Origin: SZUA-309 sp965230005
GTDB lineage: Bacteria > Pseudomonadota > Gammaproteobacteria > Pseudomonadales > Azotimanducaceae
Assembly (NCBI GenBank): GCA_965230005.1
Contig: OZ245934.1
Coordinates: 496,001-560,000 of the forward strand
Length of the DNA: 64,000 nt
Direction of reading: 5' to 3'
The translations under genes were made by a program, and so were the position numbers. The notes under the pieces are model-generated. The model ran no database searches. It worked only from the letters and a program-made list of their open reading frames with translations, and had not been told where the DNA came from. Positions 8,391 through 16,803 of this stretch are shown one piece after another; the first letter of the stretch is position 1; each line of letters begins with the position of its first letter.

Positions 8391-8539
8391 TTTTCATCTC
8401 CCGAATCATCCTCAAAAATATCGAAACCGTGCTTGTCGAGTTGCTCGAACTGATCGTTGTTCACGGCCCAGAGAAAGATGGCGCCGGCAATCCCCATGAG
8501 GATGACGGACACCGGAATGAGTACTACGAGTATCTCCAT
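8387..8539 (-). CDS. ccoS: cbb3 oxidase maturation protein CcoS
   Basis: A 50-residue protein with one membrane helix (MEILVVLIPVSVILMGIAGA) followed by the FxWAVxNxQFEQLD pattern and an acidic tail (FEDDSGDEK), the hallmark of CcoS. In studied bacteria CcoS is needed to put haem and copper into CcoN. It begins 2 bp after ccoI and its stop overlaps the next start (ATGA), so it is cotranslated with both neighbours. The start is the ATG at 8537-8539; the upstream extension is antisense-like noise. Confidence 0.92.
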   Translation of the reverse strand: MEILVVLIPVSVILMGIAGAIFLWAVNNDQFEQLDKHGFDIFEDDSGDEK

Positions 8540-8541
8540 CG

Positions 8542-10731
8542 TCAGGCCGCGAGCTGCTGCCCGGTGCGGGGCATGGCTTCCTGAACCGGGTTGTGCACGG
8601 CGCCTCCCGGTGCGCTGCGCTGGAGCAGCCGGGTCGCGTTTGCCATGACGAGAATGGAGCTCGACGCCATTCCGAGGGCAGCAAACCATGGCGGCATGAA
8701 GCCGAAGGCAGCCAGCGGTATGGCGGTGAGGTTGTAGGCCAGGGCCCAGGTCAGATTCTGTCGAGTGATCCGCGCCGTCCGCCGGGCGGTCTCGAAGAGT
8801 TCGAGCAGCGGCGTCAGCTTGCGGTTCAACAACAGCACGTCGGCCCGGGACTTCACCAGATCGCTCGCTTCCACGACGGCAGCGGACACGTCGGCGCCGG
8901 ACAGCACCGGCACGTCGTTGATGCCATCGCCGAGCATGAGCACGCGATGACCGGCCGCCTGATCCCGGGCGATGACGTCGAGTTTGGTCTCTGGCGTCTG
9001 GCGGGCGAGGTAGCGAAGGTTCAGCTGCTCGGCAACCTCTGCGCAGCGCTCCGGGGCGTCGCCGGAGAGCATGACCGGTTCGATGCCCAGAGTTTTAAGG
9101 GCGGCCACGGCACTCAGGGCATCGCTGCGCAATTCGTTGCCGACTTCGAAGCGAGCCAGGAGCTTGCCGTCCTCGCTCAGGTAGATGCCGCGATCGGCGC
9201 CAGCGTTGCTGCTTGCGGCCGGATCCGCCTCAGTGGCAAAGGCCTGGTGTCCGATGCGGAGCACCTTGCCTTCGGGTGTTGCCCCGGTCACGCCGGCACC
9301 GGTGATGACCTCCACGTCGTCGAGGGCCAGCGTGTCGCCATGAGCGGTGAAGGCCTGGGCATAAGGATGGCTCGAGTGCCGTTCCAGCGCTCCGGCCAGC
9401 GCGAGCACGCGCACCTCGGCCAGGTTGCCCAGCACGTCGACCCGGGTCAGCGCAGGTGTCTCCGTGGTCAGGGTGCCGGTCTTGTCCAGGTAAACGCGGT
9501 CGACGTGGATCGCGTCGTCGAGGGCCTGGCTCCGAGTCAGCACCATGCCGCGGTTGCGCAGTCGGGTCATGGCCGCCGTGAGTGCTGCCGGTGTAGCCAG
9601 GGACAGCGCGCAGGGACAACTCACCACAAGCACCGTGAGAGCGGCGAGGAGCGCCCGATCCGCATCAACGAACTGCCAGCCGATGAAAGTGAGGGTTGCG
9701 AGACTGAGCACCAGCGGGACGAAGACTGCGGCAATACGGTCCGTGAGTCGGGTGATGCGGGCTTTGCCGACTTCCGCCCGATCGGCGAGAGCGGCAATGT
9801 CGGCGATACGCGAACGGTCGAAGGGGGCCGTGGCGCGGAGCAGCAGCGCCGGACCCCGATTCAGCGTCCCGGCGTACACGGGATCCCCCGCAGATCGGGA
9901 CAGCCAGTCCGATTCACCGGTCAGCACTGCTTCATCGACGGTGGCCTGTGCCGAGACGAGCGTACCGTCCACCGGCAGCTGAGCGCCCTCCGGCACCCAG
10001 ATCCGATCTCCGGGTTCCAGTTCGGTGACCTCGCGTTCTTCCCGGCCTGCGGCGTTCTCCACGAACGCACGACGGGGCAGAGCGGCGAGGAGCGCGCTGG
10101 ACAGGTCGAAACGGCGCTTCAGACGATTGTCGATGTAACGGGCACCGAGCAGAAGGAAGGTGAACATCACCACCGAGTCGTAGTAGACCTCATGGCCGCC
10201 GGTGAGCGTTGCATAGACGCTGGTAAGAAAGGCGATGGCGATCGCGAGGGCAATGGGCACGTCCATGCTGAGAGCAAAGGCGCCGTTGTGGGCCTTGCAG
10301 CTCTTCAAGGCGGAGACGAAGAAGGGCATGGCCGAGTAGCTGACGACGGGAATCGTGAACAGCAGGCTCGTGTAGTGCAGCAGGCTCCGATACTCGGCCG
10401 CCATCCCGTCGAAGGCGCCAGCGTAAAGGGCGATCGCGGCCATCATGACCTGCATCATCGCCAGGCCTGCAATCCCCAGGCGCTTCAGCAGGTCGCGCTG
10501 GCTGGCGTCGTGATCGTCGAAACTCGCGAGGGTCGGGGTGAAACCGGCGGACTCGATGGTGGCCAGCAGGGCCAGGGGATCGGTGGCGGGTCCGTGCTCG
10601 ACGAGCACCTGGCGCCGGACCGGATTGATGTGCGTGACCCGAATGTCCGAGAGATCGGCGAGGGCACGCCGGATCTTGCCTGCGCACACAGCGCAGTGCA
10701 TGTCGTTGACGCTGATCGTGCTGACCGTCAC
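8542..10731 (-). CDS. ccoI: Copper-exporting P1B ATPase for cbb3 assembly
   Basis: 729 residues. An N-terminal heavy-metal domain carries MHCAVC (about residues 11-16). The P1B core follows: actuator TGES, the metal-binding CPC in the sixth helix, the phosphorylation motif DKTGTLT and the hinge GDGINDVP. This is the CopA2/FixI type that moves copper outward for insertion into cbb3 oxidase rather than for detoxification, as shown by its place after ccoG and ccoH and before ccoS. The GTG start overlaps the ccoH stop by four bases. Usual family length. Confidence 0.95.
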   Translation of the reverse strand: MTVSTISVNDMHCAVCAGKIRRALADLSDIRVTHINPVRRQVLVEHGPATDPLALLATIESAGFTPTLASFDDHDASQRDLLKRLGIAGLAMMQVMMAAIALYAGAFDGMAAEYRSLLHYTSLLFTIPVVSYSAMPFFVSALKSCKAHNGAFALSMDVPIALAIAIAFLTSVYATLTGGHEVYYDSVVMFTFLLLGARYIDNRLKRRFDLSSALLAALPRRAFVENAAGREEREVTELEPGDRIWVPEGAQLPVDGTLVSAQATVDEAVLTGESDWLSRSAGDPVYAGTLNRGPALLLRATAPFDRSRIADIAALADRAEVGKARITRLTDRIAAVFVPLVLSLATLTFIGWQFVDADRALLAALTVLVVSCPCALSLATPAALTAAMTRLRNRGMVLTRSQALDDAIHVDRVYLDKTGTLTTETPALTRVDVLGNLAEVRVLALAGALERHSSHPYAQAFTAHGDTLALDDVEVITGAGVTGATPEGKVLRIGHQAFATEADPAASSNAGADRGIYLSEDGKLLARFEVGNELRSDALSAVAALKTLGIEPVMLSGDAPERCAEVAEQLNLRYLARQTPETKLDVIARDQAAGHRVLMLGDGINDVPVLSGADVSAAVVEASDLVKSRADVLLLNRKLTPLLELFETARRTARITRQNLTWALAYNLTAIPLAAFGFMPPWFAALGMASSSILVMANATRLLQRSAPGGAVHNPVQEAMPRTGQQLAA

Positions 10732-10964
10732 CGGCCGTTCTCTCCAGCGGCGTCCTGCTCGAGGGCTTCCAGCAGACGTGCTTCTTCCTCGAGGACCGCT
10801 GCATCCAGGGCTTTACCCTGCCAGCTGGTCTTGGACATGGGAGCGCCATCCAGGGGAATCTCCTGGCTCGGTCCGCTCAGCGCGAAGAACATGGTGATGC
10901 TGCTCATGATCACGGCAGCGGCCGGGATGGAGATCAGGAGATACAGGGGCAGGCGGTCTTTCAT
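10728..10964 (-). CDS. ccoH: Short CcoH/FixH-like protein
   Basis: 78 residues: one N-terminal membrane helix, then LDGAPMSKTSWQGKALDAAV, which matches the region after the anchor of FixH/CcoH proteins, and a charged alpha-helical tail. Typical FixH proteins are about twice as long and have a periplasmic beta domain, which is missing here. Both ends overlap neighbours by four bases (ATGA with ccoG, GTGA with ccoI). Identification rests on position and the short conserved segment. Confidence 0.7.
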   Translation of the reverse strand: MKDRLPLYLLISIPAAAVIMSSITMFFALSGPSQEIPLDGAPMSKTSWQGKALDAAVLEEEARLLEALEQDAAGENGR

Positions 10965-12379
10965 CGCACGGGTCCAAAGAAGGTTGTCTGCTCTTCGTCG
11001 CAGTGTCCGCTGTCGACTTCGCAGAGACGAATGGTGACTGGCACGGTCGGCAGCGCGACAGCTTCCCGCGGCGCGGAGAGGGTCAGAGGCAGATCGAGAA
11101 CCTCGGCGGGCAGACTGGTCAGTGAAGCGGTGAGCTGCTCGCTTCGCTCGACCGTCAGCGGCAGGTCGCTCGTGACCTCGATCGTGTAGCGCTGCGGTGC
11201 CTGGGTCTTGTTCAGAACCTTCAGGCTATAGGGGTTCACCACCTGTCCCGCAGTGGTGACCTGGAAGAGCTCGCCGCGCTCCCGGATCACATCCACTTCG
11301 AAGGGCTTGCGCGAGAAGATTGCGATGGTGAAGGCGGTCATCAGCACGAGCAGTACCACCGCGTAGCCAACGGCACGACCGCGGAACCAGTGCGTTTTAC
11401 CGCCGGAGAGCTCGTGTTCCGTGGTGTAGCGAACCAGACCGCGGGGATAGTTCATCTTGTCCATGACCTGGTCACAGGCATCGATGCAGTGGGCGCAGCC
11501 GATGCACTGGTACTGAAGGCCATCCCGGATGTCGATGCCCACGGGGCACACCTGCACGCAAAGCTGACAGTCTATGCAATCCCCTAGACTCTCGCGCTCG
11601 GCATCGGCGGAGCGTTTCCGCGAACCGCGGGGCTCCCCCCGGCTCGCATCGTAGGACACGATCAGCGTGTCCTTGTCGAACATGGCGGACTGGAAGCGGG
11701 CGTAAGGGCACATGTAGATGCACACCTGCTCGCGCATCCAGCCCGCGTTCGTGTAGGTAGCGCCGGTGAAGAACAAGCTCCAGAACACCGCCCAGCCGTT
11801 CGCCTCAAAGGTGACCAGGTCGGGCACGAGCTCCCGGATCGGCGTGAAGTAGCCGACGAAGGTGATCCCGGTCAGGGCGGCGAAGCCGATCCACATGCTG
11901 TGTTTGAAGGCCCGTTTCCGGATCTTCTCGAAGGACCAGGGTGCCTGGTCGAGGCGGATGCGCGCGTGGCGTGGACCCTCCGCCACCTGCTCGGCCCACA
12001 TGAAAATGGCAGTCCAGACCGTCTGCGGGCAGGTGTAGCCGCACCAGAGGCGGCCGACGACGGTGGTCACTGTGAACAGCCCGAAGGCCGCGATCATCAG
12101 CAGCCAGCCGAGGAGCCAGAAGTCCTGCGGAAAGAAGGTGACCGTGAAGATGTGGAACTCACGGGCCGGCAGATCGAACAGCACGGCCTGCCGTTCTCCC
12201 CAGTTGATCCAGGGCAGAAGGAAGTAGCCTGTGAGCAGGGGCCAGCCCGTGAAGAAACGCAGCCGCTGGAAAAAGCCGCCGACGAAGCGGGTGAAGATTT
12301 TCTCCCGTCGCTGATACAGATCCTTCGGGCCGAAGCCTTCGAGTCTGACCGGTTCTTCCGAGACGTTGGGACCGTTCAC
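10961..12379 (-). CDS. ccoG: Polyferredoxin copper-reducing assembly protein CcoG
   Basis: 472 residues with about five membrane segments, then two ferredoxin-type cysteine clusters (CIDCQLCVQVCP and CIGCAHCIDAC) and a C-terminal Ig-like FixG domain (about residues 350-472). A further CGYTCPQ motif sits in the membrane part. CcoG binds 4Fe-4S clusters and reduces copper during cbb3 biogenesis. The GTG at 12377-12379 is preceded by a 40-bp gap after ccoP, the only real gap between ccoN and ccoS. Confidence 0.95.
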   Translation of the reverse strand: MNGPNVSEEPVRLEGFGPKDLYQRREKIFTRFVGGFFQRLRFFTGWPLLTGYFLLPWINWGERQAVLFDLPAREFHIFTVTFFPQDFWLLGWLLMIAAFGLFTVTTVVGRLWCGYTCPQTVWTAIFMWAEQVAEGPRHARIRLDQAPWSFEKIRKRAFKHSMWIGFAALTGITFVGYFTPIRELVPDLVTFEANGWAVFWSLFFTGATYTNAGWMREQVCIYMCPYARFQSAMFDKDTLIVSYDASRGEPRGSRKRSADAERESLGDCIDCQLCVQVCPVGIDIRDGLQYQCIGCAHCIDACDQVMDKMNYPRGLVRYTTEHELSGGKTHWFRGRAVGYAVVLLVLMTAFTIAIFSRKPFEVDVIRERGELFQVTTAGQVVNPYSLKVLNKTQAPQRYTIEVTSDLPLTVERSEQLTASLTSLPAEVLDLPLTLSAPREAVALPTVPVTIRLCEVDSGHCDEEQTTFFGPVR

Positions 12380-12419
12380 AGGTTGCCTCTACTGCTTCCG
12401 TTGACTTCCGTGGCGTCCG

Positions 12420-13292
12420 CTACCGCTGGCTCAGGTTCGTCACGTAGCCCGCCAGAATGTGCGCTTTCTCTTCGCCTAAGATGTCTGCGAAGGCGGGCAT
12501 GTTGCCATTGCGACCATGACGGATCGTGAAAGCGATCTGTTCGGCACTGCCGCCGTACAGCCAGATGTTGTTGGTGAGATTCGGTGCACCCAGCATGGGA
12601 TTCCCCTCACCGGTCACGCCGTGACAGGCCACGCAGAGCGTGTTGTATTGGGCTTCACCGGCGGCGGCCATGTCCGCGTCGTGTTCCTGGCCGGCGAGGG
12701 ACAGCGTGTACTGCGTGACGTTCGCCACCCCCTCTTCGCCGAGCGCGGCTCCCCAGGGCGGCATGATCGCGTTGCGGCCGCCCACAATCGCCGTCTTCAC
12801 CGCATCGAAACCTTCGCCCCAGATCCATTCGCCGTCGGTCAGGTTCGGAAAGCCGAGGCCACCCTGCGCGGCGACGCCGTGGCAGGTGGAACAGTTGTTC
12901 AGGTACAGACGTCGGCCCACCTGTTGCGCCACTCGATCGTTCGCCAGTTCTTCCGGACTCATGGCGGCCAGCTTCGCGTAGATGGGCGCGAAGCGCTCCT
13001 CGTGGCGGTCGACTTCCTCCTGCCACTGATCGATGGACGTCCACGCGGCGGTGCCCTTGATGTTGCCGAGGCCCGGGTACCAGACCAGATAACCGATCGC
13101 GTAGATGATAGTCAGCAGAAACATGCCCACCCACCACATGGGCAGGGGGTTATCGAGCTCCTGAATACCGTCGTACTCGTGCCCCGTCGTCTCTTCCCCG
13201 GACGTGTGCCGGTTCATGAGGAGGAAAATCGCGGCGCCGATCAGGCTGCCCAGCGTTCCGATGATGACGAACCAGCTCCAGGCGCTACTCAT
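12420..13292 (-). CDS. ccoP: cbb3 oxidase dihaem cytochrome subunit
   Basis: 290 residues: two N-terminal membrane helices (FixP type), the PLPMWWVGMF signature, then two cytochrome c domains with CSTCH (near residue 137) and CVACH (near residue 224), and methionine ligands in IMPPWG and NMPAF. It feeds electrons from periplasmic cytochromes to CcoO/CcoN. The ATG at 13290-13292 lies 8 bp inside the 3' end of ccoQ. Confidence 0.96.
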   Translation of the reverse strand: MSSAWSWFVIIGTLGSLIGAAIFLLMNRHTSGEETTGHEYDGIQELDNPLPMWWVGMFLLTIIYAIGYLVWYPGLGNIKGTAAWTSIDQWQEEVDRHEERFAPIYAKLAAMSPEELANDRVAQQVGRRLYLNNCSTCHGVAAQGGLGFPNLTDGEWIWGEGFDAVKTAIVGGRNAIMPPWGAALGEEGVANVTQYTLSLAGQEHDADMAAAGEAQYNTLCVACHGVTGEGNPMLGAPNLTNNIWLYGGSAEQIAFTIRHGRNGNMPAFADILGEEKAHILAGYVTNLSQR

Positions 13293-13455
13293 TGGGTTGC
13301 TCCGTTTTATTCTTCGACTCGACGGCGTCTTCGCCGTCCAGGGGGATTCGGCCCAGCTCCTCGAGCTTCTGCCGTCGGGAAGGCCAGTACACCCAGGCCA
13401 CGAGCAGGGCAAAGCCCAGCGTCACTGCCACCAGGGAGAAGATCGTCGCGTTCAT
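13285..13455 (-). CDS. ccoQ: cbb3 oxidase small subunit CcoQ
   Basis: Only 56 codons. It encodes MNATIFSLVAVTLGF and so on: a single membrane helix followed by WPSRRQKLEELGRIPLD and an acidic tail, the standard CcoQ/FixQ form. Start ATG at 13453-13455 overlaps the ccoO stop (ATGA); the stop TAG at 13285-13287 falls inside the ccoP start region. CcoQ stabilises the CcoNOQP complex in studied species. Confidence 0.93.
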   Translation of the reverse strand: MNATIFSLVAVTLGFALLVAWVYWPSRRQKLEELGRIPLDGEDAVESKNKTEQPNE

Positions 13456-14069
13456 TCGCCCCCCCGATAGTTGCGCATGTCGAGGCCCAGGTTCTGCAGA
13501 TAAGCGATGAGCGCGGTGGCTTCCGTTTCACCGGCAACCGCTGCTTGGGCGCCTTCGATGTCGGCATCCGTGTAGGGCACGCCCAGGGTTCTGAGCACGC
13601 GCATCTTCGCTGCCGTGTCCTCACCGTCGAGGGTGTTTTCGAACAGCCACGGATAGGCCGGCATGTTCGATACGGGCACGACGCTGCGCGGATCCATCAG
13701 ATGGGCGGTGTGCCAGGCGTCGCTGTAGCGGCCGCCGACCCGCGCCAGGTCAGGTCCCGTACGCTTCGAGCCCCAGAGGAACGGGTGCTCGTAGGCATCC
13801 TCGCCAGCGACGGAGTAGTGGCCATAACGGGCCGTTTCCGCCTGCAGCGGTCTGACCATCTGTGTGTGGCAGACGGCGCAGCCCTCGCGCATGTAGATGT
13901 CCCGACCCTCGAGCTGCAGCGCCGTGAGGGGCTCGAGGGTATCGATGGGCTTCGACAGATTGCCTTCGAAGATCAGCGGAAAGATCTGCACCGCGCCGCC
14001 GATGGAGACGCAGACCAGGATGAAGGCCATGAGCAGGCCGATGTTTTTTTCCAGCGTGCTGTGGTTCAT
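13452..14069 (-). CDS. ccoO: cbb3 oxidase monohaem cytochrome subunit
   Basis: 205 residues with one N-terminal anchor and a single haem motif CAVCHTQ near residue 65, embedded in REGCAVCHTQMVRPL, the family signature; the methionine ligand is in SNMPAYPWLFE. It passes electrons from CcoP to CcoN. ATG overlaps the ccoN stop (ATGA) and its stop overlaps ccoQ the same way. Confidence 0.97.
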   Translation of the reverse strand: MNHSTLEKNIGLLMAFILVCVSIGGAVQIFPLIFEGNLSKPIDTLEPLTALQLEGRDIYMREGCAVCHTQMVRPLQAETARYGHYSVAGEDAYEHPFLWGSKRTGPDLARVGGRYSDAWHTAHLMDPRSVVPVSNMPAYPWLFENTLDGEDTAAKMRVLRTLGVPYTDADIEGAQAAVAGETEATALIAYLQNLGLDMRNYRGGE

Positions 14070-15517
14070 GCCTTGGCTCCCTCCGGGGCAACGAGGGGCG
14101 TTGCCGGTGCCGGTGCCTCGTCACGGCGCTCGCCGCGCACGGTCTTGTAGACGTTGAAGGCCATGATCAGCATGCCCAGGAGGAATATGGCGCCGCCGAT
14201 GAAGCGCACGTAGTGGCCGGGATAACTCGCCTCAACGGCCTCTGCGAAGCTGTAGGTCAGGGTGCCGTCCACAGAGGTGGCCCGCCACATGAGGCCCTGC
14301 AGGAGACCGTTGACCCACATCGAGGCGATGTAGAGCACGGTGCCCAGGGTGGCCAGCCAGAAGTGCAGATTGATGAGCTTCACGGAGTACATCTGCCCCT
14401 GATCGCGACCGTAGAGCAGCGGGATCAGATGGTACATGGCACCGATGGACACCATGGCGACCCAGCCGAGGGCACCGGAGTGAACGTGACCGATGGTCCA
14501 GTCGGTGTTGTGGGAGAGCGCGTTGACGGTCTTGATGGACATCATCGGACCTTCGAAGGTGCTCATGCCGTAGAAGGACAGGGAGACGATGAGGAACTTG
14601 AGAATCGGGTCCGTGCGCAGTTTGTCCCAGGCACCGGAAAGGGTCATGATCCCGTTGATCATGCCGCCCCAGGAGGGTGCGAGCAGCACCAGGGACATCA
14701 CCATGCCGAGGCTTTGCGCCCAATCCGGCAGGGAGGTGTAGTGCAGGTGGTGGGGCCCCGCCCAGACGTAGATGGCGATGAGCGCCCAGAAGTGCACGAT
14801 CGACAGCCGGTAGGAATACACGGGCCGTTCGGCCTGCTTGGGCACGAAGTAATACATGATGCCGAGGAAACCGGCGGTCAGGAAAAAGCCGACGGCGTTG
14901 TGGCCGTACCACCACTGCATCATCGCATCCATGGCGCCGGCGTAGATGGAGTAGCTCTTCGTCAGGCTCACGGGGAGCGCCAGACTGTTGAAGATGTGCA
15001 GGATCGCCACGCCAATGATGAGTGCGCCGAAGAACCAGTTGGCGACGTAGATGTGCTCGATCCTGCGCTTCATGATCGTGCCGAAGAAAACGACACCGAA
15101 GAGCACCCAGACGAGCGCAATGAGGATGTCGATGGGCCACTCGAGTTCCGCGTACTCCTTGGTCGTGGTGATGCCCATGGGCAGCGTGATGGCGGCCAGC
15201 AGAATCACCAGGTTCCAGCCGAAGAACACCACCTTTGCCAGGCCGTGGGAGATGAGGGGCGTCCGGCAGGTGCGCTGTACCACGTACAGCGCCGAGGCCA
15301 TCAGCGCGCAGCCGCCGAAGGCGAAAATCACCGCGTTGGTGTGCAGCGGTCTGAGCCTGCCGAAGGAAAGCCAGGATGTGTCGAAATTCAACGCCGGCCA
15401 GGCGAGCTGACCGGCGATCAACACACCGACGGCCATGCCGACGATGCCCCAGACCACGGTCATGACCGCAAACCAGCGGACGACCTCTATGTTGTATTCG
15501 GGGGTTTCCTCCGTCAC
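14066..15517 (-). CDS. ccoN: cbb3-type cytochrome c oxidase catalytic subunit
   Basis: 483 residues, about 12 membrane helices. Haem and copper ligands are visible: the H in PLHTNAVIFAFGG, WWYGHNAVGFFLTAGF (CuB His and cross-linked Tyr region), the HHLHYT pair, and the C-terminal GHVHSGALGWV. It reduces oxygen to water at low oxygen and pumps protons. The GTG start at 15515-15517 is preceded by GAGGAAGAG. The promoter must lie in the 202 bp up to 15719; I could find neither an FNR box nor the FixJ-like motif there. Confidence 0.97.
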   Translation of the reverse strand: MTEETPEYNIEVVRWFAVMTVVWGIVGMAVGVLIAGQLAWPALNFDTSWLSFGRLRPLHTNAVIFAFGGCALMASALYVVQRTCRTPLISHGLAKVVFFGWNLVILLAAITLPMGITTTKEYAELEWPIDILIALVWVLFGVVFFGTIMKRRIEHIYVANWFFGALIIGVAILHIFNSLALPVSLTKSYSIYAGAMDAMMQWWYGHNAVGFFLTAGFLGIMYYFVPKQAERPVYSYRLSIVHFWALIAIYVWAGPHHLHYTSLPDWAQSLGMVMSLVLLAPSWGGMINGIMTLSGAWDKLRTDPILKFLIVSLSFYGMSTFEGPMMSIKTVNALSHNTDWTIGHVHSGALGWVAMVSIGAMYHLIPLLYGRDQGQMYSVKLINLHFWLATLGTVLYIASMWVNGLLQGLMWRATSVDGTLTYSFAEAVEASYPGHYVRFIGGAIFLLGMLIMAFNVYKTVRGERRDEAPAPATPLVAPEGAKA

Positions 15518-15719
15518 ATCTCTTCCTCAATGCACGTTTAACGTCTGGCCGGCCGATCCGTGCCGTGGATCTGCCGGGTGAATTCTTCCGGGCAACAGAA
15601 CAGGGGAGTACGGAGACAGACAAACGCCCCGGCTGCGCTCGCTTGACCCTCCCGTGTCAGGCCGGAACCGGGGGCGACTCCGACGGTCTCGATCATAGCC
15701 ATTGGCCAACACAAAACAA

Positions 15720-16103
15720 TCAGTGCGATCGGTGACCGATGGCTTCGATGAGCCGGCGGTGAACGAGGGGCTTCGAGTAAATACGATCGATGCCTGCGGC
15801 GCGGGCCAGGGCCATGACGGCGGGGTCGCGACGACTCACGAGCAGGATGAAAGCGGCATCGCGGTCGGCTGCCCTGACTTTGCCGAAAAGGTCGATTCCA
15901 CTGCCGTCCGGGAGCTCCGCCTCGCAAACGATCCAGCGCTCCTGGTCGGTCGGATGGGCCCGGCTGTCAGCTTCGAGGTAGGCGGCCGCCGTTGCGTAGG
16001 CGGCAACGGAATAGCCGTTGAGATCGAGAAGCGTGGTAAGGCTGTCGCGGACCGCGGGATCACCGTCTACCACGTGCACAGTTGCCGAGGGATCGCCGTT
16101 CAT
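15720..16103 (-). CDS. Degenerate single-domain receiver, FixJ-like
   Basis: 127 residues, receiver domain only. It aligns with the receiver of the adjacent FixJ (TVHVVDGDPAVRDSL against TVYVVDDDEPVRDAI) and keeps the conserved lysine (YSKPL), but the middle residue of the acidic triad is G and the phosphorylated aspartate is replaced by E (VCEAELPDGSG). It therefore cannot be phosphorylated normally and might mimic the active state. There is no DNA-binding domain. It lies 80 bp behind fixJ with a near-palindromic motif in the gap, 37 bp before its ATG. A role as FixL/FixJ antagonist, analogous to FixT, is plausible but unproven; it lacks the cysteine set reported for FixT. Confidence 0.75.
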   Translation of the reverse strand: MNGDPSATVHVVDGDPAVRDSLTTLLDLNGYSVAAYATAAAYLEADSRAHPTDQERWIVCEAELPDGSGIDLFGKVRAADRDAAFILLVSRRDPAVMALARAAGIDRIYSKPLVHRRLIEAIGHRSH

Positions 16104-16139
16104 AGGCGCACCCTAAAGGCGGCTGGAAAACCCCGCTAT

Positions 16140-16155
16140 ACGCGGATTCCCCTAA
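16140..16155 (-). promoter_or_regulatory. FixJ-like operator candidate (copy B)
   Basis: On the minus strand the site reads TTAGGGGAATCCGCGT. It matches the site before fnr in 13 of 16 positions and both lie exactly 37 bp from the downstream start codon, in the same orientation. A further GGGGG/CCCC inverted element continues to about 16164. Assignment to FixJ is inferred from context. Confidence 0.55.
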
Positions 16156-16182
16156 GTTGGGGGTAATTCGCGGATTGCTGCC

Positions 16183-16803
16183 TCAGGCGGCGTTCTGATC
16201 GAGCAGAATTTTCATGCGCACGAGTTCGGCGAGGCTGCGGGCCTCCATTTTCTGCATCACCTGGCTGCGATGAATTTCCACGGTCCGTTCGCTGATATCG
16301 AGCTCGATGGCGACGACCTTGTTGGCCTGGCCCTCGGCCACCCGTTCGAACACCTCCGTCTCCCGGGGGGTCAGGCTTGCGGCGCGTTCGCGGACGATCT
16401 CCAGGTCTGCCGAGTGGGCGCGCTTCTCCGCATCGAGGGTCAGGGCTTCCTGGATCCGATCGAGGAGCTCCTGATCCCGGAAGGGTTTCCGGATGAAGTC
16501 GACGGCGCCTTTTTTCATGGCCTCCACGGCCATGGGGATGTCGCCGTGGCCGGTAATGAAAACGATCGGCAGCGGATCGCCTTTTTCGAGCAGATGGTCC
16601 TGTAGCTCCAGACCGCTCATGCCTGGCATGCGGATGTCGAGCACCAGGCAGCCGGTCTGCCCACCGCCGTAGCCGTCGAGGAACGCCGTCGCGCTGTCGA
16701 AGGTTTCATGCGGGATGTCGACGGTGTCGAGGAGCATGGCGATAGCGTCGCGTACGGGCTCATCGTCATCAACGACGTAAACGGTGGGATCGGAATCACT
16801 CAT
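16183..16803 (-). CDS. fixJ: FixJ-type response regulator
   Basis: 206 residues. The receiver has all key residues: the acidic DDD triad, the phosphoacceptor D in LVLDIRMPG (about residue 57), T in FITGHG and K in IRKPF. A LuxR/FixJ helix-turn-helix follows (LTPRETEVFERVAEGQANK to about residue 200). Phosphorylated by FixL at low oxygen, it would activate target promoters. The ATG overlaps the end of fixL by 8 bases. Candidate target sites recur in this window at 16140, 19559, 24337, 27765 and 31185. Confidence 0.92.
   Translation of the reverse strand: MSDSDPTVYVVDDDEPVRDAIAMLLDTVDIPHETFDSATAFLDGYGGGQTGCLVLDIRMPGMSGLELQDHLLEKGDPLPIVFITGHGDIPMAVEAMKKGAVDFIRKPFRDQELLDRIQEALTLDAEKRAHSADLEIVRERAASLTPRETEVFERVAEGQANKVVAIELDISERTVEIHRSQVMQKMEARSLAELVRMKILLDQNAA

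Noticed and set aside
8593..15541. Very long open frames on the plus strand (up to about 800 codons) across the cbb3 region
   Set aside because: They are antisense to ccoI, ccoP/ccoO and ccoN, have no domain sequence and arise from the high GC content of the third codon positions on the real strand.
15518..15719. FNR box in the ccoN promoter region
   Set aside because: TTGAC and GTCAG elements at about 15652-15669 have the wrong spacing for FNR, and no FixJ-like copy was found.
15720..16103. True FixT homologue
   Set aside because: The protein is FixJ-receiver-like and has a single cysteine, whereas FixT proteins as I know them carry a cysteine cluster; only a functional analogy is proposed.
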